A stretch of 64,000 nucleotides of DNA, from the NCBI RefSeq assembly GCF_000971965.1, contig NZ_LAQP01000004.1, positions 124,001-188,000 on the forward strand, written 5' to 3'. This DNA comes from Paenibacillus wulumuqiensis. GTDB taxonomy: Bacteria; Bacillota; Bacilli; Paenibacillales; Paenibacillaceae. The translations under genes were made by a program, and so were the position numbers. This document shows positions 38,583 through 45,732 of the stretch, one piece after another. The stretch's first letter is position 1, and the number at the start of each line of letters is the position of its first letter. The notes under the pieces were generated by a model that saw only the letters and a list, made by a program, of their open reading frames with translations, ran no database searches and had not been told where the DNA came from.

Positions 38583-38595
38583 ACACCTGAAAAGG

Positions 38596-38607
38596 GAACG
38601 TATGTTC
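38596..38607 (+). promoter_or_regulatory. LexA box upstream of the sigma-like gene
   Basis: GAACGTATGTTC, a perfect GAAC-N4-GTTC site of the Gram-positive LexA type, 108 nt before the ATG of the next gene. The same GTTCTTTAT context occurs at the LexA-like gene at 51422. Confidence 0.75.
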
Positions 38608-38714
38608 TTTATATAAAGCTAAAATCATATATATATATATTTTGATGTGAATAAATAATGATTTTAATTAGAAAACTTAATTAAATAGACCAAATATCAA
38701 AGGAGGCCACTCTT

Positions 38715-39305
38715 ATGAAAATTACAAACGAGCAATTCAATGAAATGTATGCAACTGAAATCGCACCAATCGTACACAGCGTCGCTAAATACTTCGGAGC
38801 AGTGACGCACATTCCAACCGCTGAATATGAAAGCCGCTTGAATTACGAAGCTTGGCTCGCTGTTCAGAAATTCGACGGAGAAAAGGCGAGTTTAAAAACG
38901 TTTCTTTATATGCGTCTGAAAGACCGCGCTAAACGTGTTCTTTACGATGAACGCCAGTCTAAAAATAACGAAAGTATCGATGGGGCTACAAACGACAAAG
39001 AAGGGAAATCGACTGCTTATCGGCAGTATGCGAGCGATATAAATGTCGAGAATGACAGCATCGCAACGGAAACTATACGAAAACAGCGTGAGCTTATTCA
39101 TGTACTATTGTCTAGCGTGAAAAAGTTAGACCCGATTATTCATGAGCTTGCTGACCGCTTCCTCAACGGTGAGGCTGATTCGGTTGGAGAGCTGGCGCGA
39201 ACAATGGGAATACACAAGCAAAAGGTAGCTAGAGCGCTGCAATATGCGGCGCGTAGTTACGACGAAAATAAATTCGGTCCCTTGAGCGATTACTTGTCCG
39301 CTTAA
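38715..39305 (+). CDS. Sigma-70-like phage regulator
   Basis: 196 aa, RBS AAAGGAGG. The N-terminal region (LNYEAWLAVQKFDGEKASLKTFLYMRLKDRAKRVLYDERQ) resembles sigma region 2, and the C-terminus (SVGELARTMGIHKQKVARALQYAARSY) resembles region 4 HTH. It is the counterpart in position and size to PBSX Xpf, the late-gene positive factor. The LexA box upstream suggests that DNA damage triggers it, which would link SOS to late transcription. A direct test of promoter recognition is needed. Confidence 0.75.
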   Translation: MKITNEQFNEMYATEIAPIVHSVAKYFGAVTHIPTAEYESRLNYEAWLAVQKFDGEKASLKTFLYMRLKDRAKRVLYDERQSKNNESIDGATNDKEGKSTAYRQYASDINVENDSIATETIRKQRELIHVLLSSVKKLDPIIHELADRFLNGEADSVGELARTMGIHKQKVARALQYAARSYDENKFGPLSDYLSA

Positions 39306-39407
39306 TTCGAGATTAATTAATCTTAATATACGCAAATATGTGACCAGAGTAGTCTATCTTGTGGATACTACTCTATAAGGAAAATAAAAACCAAAAGGAG
39401 TGGCAAT

Positions 39408-39776
39408 ATGAAGAATCAAGATTTAATTAGTATCGTGTCTCAAAAGGATCTTACAGCTAAGTTAGAAGGTGCGCAGCCACAAGAGTTCATAAGATTACAC
39501 ATTGACAAAGCAGTAGCATCCGGTTTAGTGGCAAATATGGGAACTAAGTTATGGGCTACATTATCCGTAATCGCTATGTTTACAAATGAGAAAGGGCAGA
39601 GTCAATGTAGTCAAAAACAGATTGCTAAAGCGCTAGGTGTTAGTCAGACAACTGCTAAAAGGTACCTATGTGCTTTAACTAATTATAGATGGAAAGGAGA
39701 ACCTATATTAAAAGTAGAGAAAGCGCCGGATTGCGGTTGTGAGGATATGTCCTTATATACGATATTGTCCTTCTAA
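39408..39776 (+). CDS. HTH_36-type DNA-binding protein
   Basis: 122 aa, RBS AAAAGGAG. The core TKLWATLSVIAMFTNEKGQSQCSQKQIAKALGVSQTTAKRYLCAL is a winged-helix HTH_36 domain, seen in replication initiators and regulators. A Cys-rich end (DCGCEDMS) follows. It is too short to be a full initiator. Terminator follows. Confidence 0.65.
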   Translation: MKNQDLISIVSQKDLTAKLEGAQPQEFIRLHIDKAVASGLVANMGTKLWATLSVIAMFTNEKGQSQCSQKQIAKALGVSQTTAKRYLCALTNYRWKGEPILKVEKAPDCGCEDMSLYTILSF

Positions 39777-39795
39777 TAAGATAGTATACGATAGG

Positions 39796-39822
39796 CCTGG
39801 CGATTTAAATCGCTGGGTTTTT
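39796..39822 (+). terminator. Terminator after the HTH_36 gene
   Basis: CCTGGCGATTT pairs with AAATCGCTGGG (11 bp including G-U pairs), then TTTTT. The following 39823-40157 stretch has no convincing gene. At 40090-40150 it contains an inverted repeat ATCGCCC/GGGCGAT and GC-rich nested repeats before the next RBS. Confidence 0.65.
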
Positions 39823-40157
39823 AGTATAACAATAAAGCTATAAATGAATGGATATATTTGAGTGGATATAATAAATACAGGTAAATTATAGAAAAATAAG
39901 CCATCCAGTAAGAGGTAAGAAGATTGTTTGCGGATCGGTAAATACTTACGACATTATAAGTACAGAAAGCTACACAATACATCATCACCACAATTTTTTT
40001 TGAAGTTGGGCGTGACGAAATATAACTATTATTCTGCAACGCCTATTTTACATATTAAGCAAGGACTTATATAGACGTTACTTATCGCCCCTACTCACGC
40101 GTTAATGGGTGAAGCGTACGATTACGTACGACATTACGCATTGGAGGGCGATTTAAG

Positions 40158-40355
40158 ATGATGGTAGATGGCGTAGATTTCTTATACGTATACAGTACGG
40201 CTTTGTTTAAGTTCCTGCAGCAGGGCCGTTTCCGGTACGTATGTATCGGCGTAAATGAGCGTTCAGGCGGCCGATTTTGGCTGTACGTGAAGACGGAGGA
40301 ACTGCGCGGAGCATTAGACCGCTATGACGCGCTGAAAACGTCCGAGGAGGCGTAG
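40158..40355 (+). CDS. Small phage protein, unknown
   Basis: 65 aa, RBS GGAGGGC. VDFLYVYSTALFKFLQQGRFRYVCIGVNERSGGRFWLYVKTEELRGALDRY is mixed alpha/beta and conserved-looking. I recognise no family. It is first of a three-gene set with tight spacing that leads to the candidate replication initiator, and its GC content returns to that of the late genes. Confidence 0.6.
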   Translation: MMVDGVDFLYVYSTALFKFLQQGRFRYVCIGVNERSGGRFWLYVKTEELRGALDRYDALKTSEEA

Positions 40356-40358
40356 TCT

Positions 40359-40811
40359 ATGAAAACACGCATTATTTACGACGACCAGGACGAGTTGTTT
40401 CGTATAAGCAGCCGTCCAAATCGCTGTATTTTCCGGAAGGATCTGCGAGACGGCAATAAGTACACGTTAGAGTTTTACCGTGTGCGGGTTCATACGCCAG
40501 GTCATCCAATAATCTATCGTTGGTACGTCAGCCTGTACGTAGGCGACTTCCGAAAGGCGAATAGCTGGCGGCGGACGTTTAAGAGTAAAGAGATTACCGG
40601 CTCGGGTTCTATCCGATGTCTACGATCCGCAGCGGCGCAAGTACGCTGGTTTATCACGCACCTGGATAAGAACGAAGAATTGGCGATTCAGGGAACGGAC
40701 GAGCGGCGAGCGCGAGTATATGACCGGCTGCTGAAATATCCGGAGTTTATCGAGCAGGACGGCATGATCATCGCACGTAATCCGAATATATGGACGTGGG
40801 AAAGGAGGTGA
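40359..40811 (+). CDS. Phage protein, unknown
   Basis: 150 aa, very rich in Arg and Tyr (YTLEFYRVRVHTPGHPIIYRWYVSLYVGDFRKANSWRRTF). It is basic and likely binds nucleic acid, but no domain is recognised. Four bases after the 65-aa gene; the next gene begins seven bases later with its RBS inside this gene's end. Confidence 0.55.
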   Translation: MKTRIIYDDQDELFRISSRPNRCIFRKDLRDGNKYTLEFYRVRVHTPGHPIIYRWYVSLYVGDFRKANSWRRTFKSKEITGSGSIRCLRSAAAQVRWFITHLDKNEELAIQGTDERRARVYDRLLKYPEFIEQDGMIIARNPNIWTWERR

Positions 40812-40818
40812 TTACGTA

Positions 40819-41658
40819 GTGGCCGAGTATAAGAAACTCGTTGATCCGGCTACCGGCGAAGTCCATCCGAGAGCGGTCATTCTATCGGACGGCGACCGAG
40901 TATCCAGCGCGGCCCAAAGAACGAACTACCGGCGACGGGGCGGCAGGTCAGCCGAATTTACAATAACGAATATGGAGAATATTGACGAGGTAATTGACCG
41001 CGTTTCGGATAAGAATTGCGGTTATTTGCTGTACCTGCAGTGCTTCGTCAACTATGACGCCATACTCGAAAATCCGGATAAGACGGCCATGAGTCGCAGC
41101 GATATCATGCGTACGCTCAAAATAGGCCGGACTACACTCACGCAGTTCCTACGGGAAACAACGGCCGCGGGCGTAGTTATTGAGGATGGCGGCAAATACC
41201 GAATTAATCCACGTTATCACTTCCAGGGTAAAACGAGCAATTCGGCCGTGGTTAAAACGTTTGTCGCCCGGATAAAAGAGCTGTATACGGAGGTTAATGC
41301 GAAGGATCTCGGCTTCGTATACAAACTAATGCCGCATATACACCTGGAAACAAATACGATCTGCGCCAATCCTTTCGAAAAGGACGTAGAGAACACGATC
41401 CCGCTTACGAAAGAGGATATCGCCCGGCTTACGAATGTGACCGAAAAGTCCGTTTATACGAAGCTGCGCAGCCTTAGATTCGGAGAGCAGTACGTATTTG
41501 CCGAAGTGGTGTACGGGCGGTCCCGGTATTATAAGATCAATCCGTTCGTGTTTTACCGGAAGAATGGGCGGCCAGATGCGACGCTGCGAGAGATATTTTC
41601 CTTACGTAACAATTTCACATCGGTAAAAACGCGAACAAAAAAGGCCGGACATCGGTAA
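40819..41658 (+). CDS. Winged-helix DNA-binding protein, candidate replication initiator
   Basis: 279 aa, GTG start after a perfect AAAGGAGGTGA. It contains two HTH-like segments: MSRSDIMRTLKIGRTTLTQFLRETTAAGVV (about residues 95-125) and LTKEDIARLTNVTEKSVYTKLRSLRFG (about 195-225). These are connected by a helical region and followed by VYGRSRYYKINPFVFYRKNG. Two-winged-helix architecture recalls plasmid/phage initiators. The last codons lie within two 21-bp direct repeats. No helicase or primase gene is present in the prophage, so this is the best initiator candidate. Confidence 0.55.
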   Translation: MAEYKKLVDPATGEVHPRAVILSDGDRVSSAAQRTNYRRRGGRSAEFTITNMENIDEVIDRVSDKNCGYLLYLQCFVNYDAILENPDKTAMSRSDIMRTLKIGRTTLTQFLRETTAAGVVIEDGGKYRINPRYHFQGKTSNSAVVKTFVARIKELYTEVNAKDLGFVYKLMPHIHLETNTICANPFEKDVENTIPLTKEDIARLTNVTEKSVYTKLRSLRFGEQYVFAEVVYGRSRYYKINPFVFYRKNGRPDATLREIFSLRNNFTSVKTRTKKAGHR

Positions 41659-41669
41659 AAACGCGAACA
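41617..41669 (+). repeat. Two 21-bp direct repeats at the 3' end of the initiator gene (candidate origin)
   Basis: ACATCGGTAAAAACGCGAAC plus one A is present at 41617-41637 and again at 41649-41669, period 32 bp, spanning the stop codon of the HTH protein. Iterons within or next to an initiator gene are a common origin layout. Confidence 0.5.
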
Positions 41670-41761
41670 TCGAAAAAGTGGCTTCGGCCTTAGAGCCACA
41701 AGGGTTTGCGGCGTTTTAGGGGTCAAATTTATTCTTAGTCTTTAAGAGCGCAATAATTACG

Positions 41762-41833
41762 AAAAGATACCTCATGTTTGTACTCACTCCGTTCATAAAA
41801 ACAATCGGGGCAGGGGAAGCATGAGGTCCTTTT
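41762..41833 (+). terminator. Long stem-loop with U-tract
   Basis: AAAAG and ACCTCATG pair with CATGAGGT and CTTTT across a 43-nt loop. It lies in the gene-free stretch 41659-41979 before terS and could end the initiator operon. A second hairpin (AGCGATA/TATCGCT) lies near 41914-41954. Confidence 0.5.
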
Positions 41834-41979
41834 AATTAGGGCGTGTTAAGGTAGTTATATCTCCGTACCTTTAGGGACGGGCGTGTGACCGGAAGGGAGC
41901 ACGCATATACATAGCGATAGGTGAGCGTACACTATAACGCCCATTTATCGCTTATTTTATTTACGGGAGGAATACGTAT

Positions 41980-42378
41980 ATGGGACGTCCAGGACCGAAG
42001 AAAGCACGCGCATTAACAACGGAAATGTACATCGCTATTAAATGGATGGCGCTACCTAAACGAGGAGGTAAGACGTACGAGGAGCTCGCAGAGTTGGTCG
42101 GAGTACATCGCGCTACCCTATTCGAATGGAAGAAGAATCCGGTATTTGAGGCGGAACTCAAACGGGAAATGATCCGGAATACGCAGGATAAGTTGCCGGA
42201 GCTTCTGGATTCGTTAATTGACATCGCTATAGCGGACGGTAACGCAGCAATGGCGAAGCTGGCGCTGCAGGTGAACGGTATGCTTACGGATCGGGTCGAG
42301 ATCGAAACGAAGGATAGTTCGGATGGCGTTGATTTGGACGCGCTTAAAGACCGAATTAAGCAGCGTAAACGCGATTAA
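41980..42378 (+). CDS. Terminase small subunit
   Basis: 132 aa, RBS CGGGAGG. The N-terminal HTH (KRGGKTYEELAELVGVHRATLFEWKKNPVFEAELKRE) is that of the phBC6A51-type small terminase. The middle (QDKLPELLDSLIDIAIADGNAAMAKLALQVNGML) is the oligomerisation core. It should recognise the pac/cos site and activate TerL. In the integrated state it lies 25 kb from terL; in the excised circle it would lie upstream of it with int and attP between. Confidence 0.85.
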   Translation: MGRPGPKKARALTTEMYIAIKWMALPKRGGKTYEELAELVGVHRATLFEWKKNPVFEAELKREMIRNTQDKLPELLDSLIDIAIADGNAAMAKLALQVNGMLTDRVEIETKDSSDGVDLDALKDRIKQRKRD

Positions 42379-42938
42379 TGTGTACGTTAGTACAAACGGT
42401 TAGGGCAGCGTAAAGCGGTCGATACGCAGCGGATAGGACGGTAAAACGAAGGGCGTATGTAGTGCGGATAGTGTCCGTAGAGTCGTACGCTCTTAAAGCC
42501 GTCCAATTCGTTATGTGGTGCGTAATGGGGACGCCGGGTTGAGTACGAGCGTGTACGACACGGGATGGCGTATAAGTCTACACGGGACTCCTGGCGCCTA
42601 CCCTGCCCGTAATTTTTCGGTGAGGATCGGTCAAATAACGATACATAACGGTGAAACTGCGGAAAAGTACAAATAGCGGAGCGTATACCGGTCGATCCAT
42701 ACGTAATGAACGGCGTATAGCCCGTAGTGGCGCGGGTTACGGGCTCTGGTCGGTCGATTGACTTGTGTCGAAAATGTATGTTTTGTACATATGTTGACGA
42801 TTTAACGCAGTAAAGTACGTACCCCCAAGCGCCCCTCCGAACGGCCCCAGTCAGGCCGGTAATATTCGCGAGCACCGAAATTAACTTTTGACTTTAGCGT
42901 AGTAAAGGACGCCCCCAATGCGGAAGCGTCCCGGAGTC
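42379..42938. other. Gene-free 560-bp region between terS and int
   Basis: No ORF with a convincing RBS on either strand. It is rich in CGTA/TACG words. Notable elements are a perfect 8-bp hairpin AGCCCGTA/TACGGGCT at 42719-42745 whose 5' side repeats at 14255 near attL, and two related blocks: TTGACGATTTAACGCAGTAA (42792) and TTGACTTTAGCGTAGTAA (42886), each followed by an AAG-ACG-CCCCCA pattern. It could hold the pac site or regulatory RNA. Confidence 0.45.
42719..42735 (+). repeat. 17-bp sequence shared with the left prophage end
   Basis: AGCCCGTAGTGGCGCGG here and at 14255-14271. Here it forms half of a perfect hairpin; at the left end the partner strand is absent. Confidence 0.6.
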
Positions 42939-43904
42939 TTACCGTAAGTTGTCGAGCGGCGAAAACTTCTGATGCTGCTTCGATAGGTCTTGCGAGAACA
43001 AGTTTACGTACATACGCGTTACTACTAACGATTCGTGGCCGAGCAATTTCTGCAGACTGAACGCATCGCCGCCGTTCATTATATAGAGCTTGGCGCAGGT
43101 ATGGCGGAATGTGTGCGGACTGCAGCGTACGCCTTTAATACCCGTTATGTCGCCGTAGTTCTTTATCGTCTGCTGCATCCCGCGAGATTTAAAACGCTTG
43201 TCGTCGATGTTTACGAATAGGGCTTCCGTTGATAGACTGCCGCGTAGCTCTAAGTAAGTTCGCAGCATCTTTTCCAGGCGTCTACTGAACGGTACGAATC
43301 TTTCTTTGCGGCCCTTTCCATATACGCGGAGTATCCGATCCGCCCAGTTAATGTCCGAAAGGTCGAGCCGCTCTAATTCAGATATCCGGACGCCGGTATC
43401 TAAGAGCGTGGACATAATTACGTAGTCGCGGTAGCCCGTGAACGTTTTCTTATTCGGCGCATCGAATAGCATCCGGAGCTGGTCGTCCGTAAAGGTTTCG
43501 ATAATTCGCTTTTCGGACCGTATCGCGCCGAGCTTCGACATCGGGCTTTGTGCTAAGTGACCCTCCTCTACTAAATAGTTGAAGAAGGCGCGCCAGGTTC
43601 TGATCAGCTTGTTAATCGTTTGGTCCGAAGGATATTCGCCGATACCCCGGTTAATGCGTGTCTTACGTTTATTGTCGATCACAATCGAGATATGGGCTTT
43701 CGTTATGTCCCGTGGAATCTGGACGCCAATATCTCCGAGCAGTAGCGTAAGCTCGTGCAGGGCATCTCGGTAACTATTGGTCGTGTTCTTCGTGAGGTTC
43801 CGTAATTCACAATTACGTAGATACGAGGCTACCGCCAGGTCTATATCGGTCGATTCGTCCACTACCTTCGTAACATGATTTCTTCGTCTTCTGGATTCGG
43901 TCAT
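42939..43904 (-). CDS. Tyrosine-family site-specific integrase
   Basis: 321 aa. The N-terminal SAM-like core-binding domain (VASYLRNCELRNLTKNTTNSYRDALHEL) is followed by the catalytic domain. That domain carries Arg in TGVRISELERLDLSDI, Lys in YGKGRKERFVPF, HxxR in SPHTFRHTC and the nucleophile region LLGHESLVVTRMYVNLF. It should recombine attP with tRNA-Leu. Translated leftward, its start is about 85 bp from attR. No excisionase was found beside it. Confidence 0.95.
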   Translation of the reverse strand: MTESRRRRNHVTKVVDESTDIDLAVASYLRNCELRNLTKNTTNSYRDALHELTLLLGDIGVQIPRDITKAHISIVIDNKRKTRINRGIGEYPSDQTINKLIRTWRAFFNYLVEEGHLAQSPMSKLGAIRSEKRIIETFTDDQLRMLFDAPNKKTFTGYRDYVIMSTLLDTGVRISELERLDLSDINWADRILRVYGKGRKERFVPFSRRLEKMLRTYLELRGSLSTEALFVNIDDKRFKSRGMQQTIKNYGDITGIKGVRCSPHTFRHTCAKLYIMNGGDAFSLQKLLGHESLVVTRMYVNLFSQDLSKQHQKFSPLDNLR

Positions 43905-43934
43905 TGATTTCGCCGCCTTATGCGTTTAGTGTAC

Positions 43935-43951
43935 GTATACGAATCGTATAC
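43935..43951. repeat. 17-bp perfect palindrome between int and attR
   Basis: GTATACGAATCGTATAC has 8-bp arms around one base. It lies between the int start and attR, where an arm site for integrase/excisionase or an operator for int is expected. Confidence 0.6.
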
Positions 43952-43989
43952 TGTGCGTTGAGGGGTCCGTTATGTAGAATATCGTTGTA

Positions 43990-44072
43990 GTGGCGGAATT
44001 GGCAGACGCACAGGACTTAAAATCCTGCGGTAGGTGACTACCGTACGGGTTCGACCCCCGTCCTCGGCATAC
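43990..44072 (+). repeat. attR, 83-bp direct repeat (headless tRNA-Leu)
   Basis: Identical to attL, but the six bases before it (TTGTAG-type) cannot pair with the acceptor 3' strand CCTCGGC. This copy is a non-functional tRNA remnant. It also abuts what is probably the original host tRNA terminator. Confidence 0.95.
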
Positions 44073-44074
44073 AG

Positions 44075-44113
44075 AAAAAGCTTTCTTTCCTTACAGGGAA
44101 GAAAGCTTTTTTT
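44075..44113 (+). terminator. Original host terminator of tRNA-Leu
   Basis: AAAAAGCTTTCTTTCC pairs with GGGAAGAAAGCTTTTT, then T-run. It lies right after attR, so before integration it followed tRNA-Leu. Confidence 0.8.
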
Positions 44114-44197
44114 ATTATACAGAAGCCAAAGAGCAGAGATCCATAAATCGGATTTTAAATAATATTTCAATATATGAAAAATTCATAATAGAGAAAA

Positions 44198-44236
44198 CAA
44201 AAAAAAGGCCGCGTCCCAACGAAGGGACAGCGGTCT
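44198..44236 (-). terminator. Terminator of the 69-aa gene
   Basis: On the minus strand GACCGCTGTCCC pairs with GGGACGCGGCC, followed by TTTTTTT. Confidence 0.7.
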
Positions 44237-44445
44237 TATTTATGCACAAATACCGTGTCTTTGCGTGAATAGAAGGTCACATTCCCATCTTCATTTTTCA
44301 GCATTATGTAATCTTCGGTAATCCGCTCGATCACTCCATGTTCTACACTAAAACCGGGCTGCCAGGCGTAGACCTTGGCTTGAAACAGCGCAGCAGCGAA
44401 GAAATGGACATTGGTTGTCAATTTGCGTTCCGTGCTTTCGTTCAT
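44236..44445 (-). CDS. Small protein, unknown
   Basis: 69 aa from ATG 44445 with GGAGGTG 11 nt upstream; a longer frame to 44592 lacks an RBS. The sequence (VHFFAAALFQAKVYAWQPGFSVEHGVIERITEDYIMLKNEDGNVTFYSRKDTVFVHK) reads as a small beta-barrel, perhaps SH3-like. No function is known to me. It is monocistronic with its own terminator, first host gene right of the prophage. Confidence 0.6.
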   Translation of the reverse strand: MNESTERKLTTNVHFFAAALFQAKVYAWQPGFSVEHGVIERITEDYIMLKNEDGNVTFYSRKDTVFVHK

Positions 44446-44642
44446 GGGCGTTATGCACCTCCGTACACAGATAAATGGAATAATGGTAACAGGGCAGGAG
44501 GCATGATGCCGATCCCGGACCGATAGGCGAATCGAAATAGCCTGCTTGTGATCCTGCTTTCTAATATAGTAACAAACTGTCTCGCCGATCACAATGGAGC
44601 AGCAGGATGGATAGGCAACAACAAGAGAAGCTTTCCTCTTTT

Positions 44643-45488
44643 TTAGCGCAGATCAGAGGGAGTGCGTCCGCGCAGCTGACGGAATACCCGGTTAAATGTA
44701 CGCACATTGCCAAATCCCGATTCCAGCGCAATATCGATCAGCTTGCGATCCGACTGCAGGATCAGCTGCTCGGCATGACGAATGCGCAGCTCATTAATAT
44801 ATGTATTATACCCTACCCCAGTGACCGTTTTGAAAAAGCGGGAAAAGTGAAAAACGCTCATCCCTGCATAGTCGGCACCATCCTGCAGTGTACATGGCTC
44901 TGTGCAGTGCTGTTCCAGATGCTCCAGCAGCTCCTGCATGACCTTCAGATGAGCCAGCGTGCGGGAATGGTGTCTTCGAACCGACGAATGGTCGGCAGCC
45001 AGGTAACGCAGCGCCAGGCCGCTCAGCTGATGCAGCAGGCCGGTAATGATCATTTCATACTGGGATTCATGATGCTGCACTTCCGCTGCCAGCGAACGAA
45101 TCACCGGCTCGGCCTGCTGCAGGAACAGCCGGTTCTGCTCCCCATCCGGCCCGTGGGGAGATACGAAGCTGGACCGAAGCGGATGCTCCTGCGGCCATCC
45201 GGCAGGACTGCCAATCAGCCGTGGGTTGAAGATAATCAGCAGAATGCTCGATTCCAGACCGGTACTGTCGTAATAGTGAATATCTCCGCTGCCGCACAGG
45301 GCCATCTCTCCCTGATGCAGTACTCTCGTCTCCGAGTTGATCCCCATACGTACCGATCCTTCATACACGTACATAAACTCAAGATCATGATGCCAGTGCG
45401 CCAGAAAGTTAATATTCCGGATCTGTATCGCCTGAAAAGGAAACCCTGTCTCATAATAGTACAAACGGTTCTCGTGAAAAGCGCGCAT
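44643..45488 (-). CDS. AraC-family transcription regulator
   Basis: 281 aa. N-terminal cupin-like sensing domain (INFLAHWHHDLEFMYVYEGSVRMGINSETRVLHQGEMALCGSGDIHYY) and a C-terminal double HTH (LQDGADYAGMSVFHFSRFFKTVTGVGYNTYINELRIRHAEQLIL and the second helix pair SGFGNVRTFNRVFRQLRGRTPSDLR). It is divergent from the ThuA and oxidoreductase genes and most likely regulates them in response to a sugar. The shared intergenic region is 45489-45732. Confidence 0.9.
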   Translation of the reverse strand: MRAFHENRLYYYETGFPFQAIQIRNINFLAHWHHDLEFMYVYEGSVRMGINSETRVLHQGEMALCGSGDIHYYDSTGLESSILLIIFNPRLIGSPAGWPQEHPLRSSFVSPHGPDGEQNRLFLQQAEPVIRSLAAEVQHHESQYEMIITGLLHQLSGLALRYLAADHSSVRRHHSRTLAHLKVMQELLEHLEQHCTEPCTLQDGADYAGMSVFHFSRFFKTVTGVGYNTYINELRIRHAEQLILQSDRKLIDIALESGFGNVRTFNRVFRQLRGRTPSDLR

Positions 45489-45673
45489 CCTCTCACCTCA
45501 GATAGCTTGGTATGTAATGTTCTTGACGGAAAGTCCTGTATTCGGTCACCATTTGGCATAACTGCGGAATCATGGAGGCTGATACCGGATTACATGAATA
45601 CTAGCAAAAATTGTCCATCATTACAATGAAAATGACGCGCATTGAACAATCATTTTCCCTACAATACATAGTA

Positions 45674-45686
45674 TGTAAGCGTTACA
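45674..45686. promoter_or_regulatory. Candidate operator upstream of the thuA-like gene
   Basis: TGTAA-GCG-TTACA inverted repeat, 10 bases after a possible -10 (TACAAT). It resembles a catabolite (cre) site but is one base shorter than the consensus. It may serve CcpA or another regulator. Confidence 0.3.
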
Positions 45687-45732
45687 AAAATAAGATCTGT
45701 ACCAGATCGAATACACAGGAGAATGAGCAGAT

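Larger units (their letters stand above)
14163..44072. mobile_element. Contractile-tailed prophage integrated in tRNA-Leu
   Basis: The element is bounded by perfect 83-bp repeats (14163-14245 and 43990-44072), so its net length is 29,827 bp. A tyrosine integrase sits just inside the right end. Structural genes run rightward from TerL (14603) to holin (35740). AT-rich genes, a repressor region, early/replication genes, terS and int follow. Tail and baseplate genes match the order of the B. subtilis PBSX xkd cluster, but head, packaging and integration genes are all present, so it is not an obviously tail-only remnant. Late genes appear intact. Some non-essential genes are broken. No excisionase was recognised. 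Confidence 0.95.

Noticed and set aside
39821-40039. 72-aa hydrophobic reverse ORF in the early-region spacer
   Set aside because: Starts only with TTG, no RBS, and lies in AT-rich sequence where chance hydrophobic ORFs are common.
14163-44072. Tail-only bacteriocin or PBSX-like defective element
   Set aside because: Large and small terminase, portal, capsid, scaffold and integrase are all present with intact frames, so a complete or near-complete phage is more likely.
44607-45629. 340-aa plus-strand ORF opposite the AraC gene
   Set aside because: It is a shadow of the reverse-strand AraC regulator, which has clear domains; the plus-strand product has no recognisable motif.
45674-45686. Certain cre (CcpA) site
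   Set aside because: TGTAAGCGTTACA is one base shorter than the usual cre consensus, so it is listed only as a low-confidence operator.
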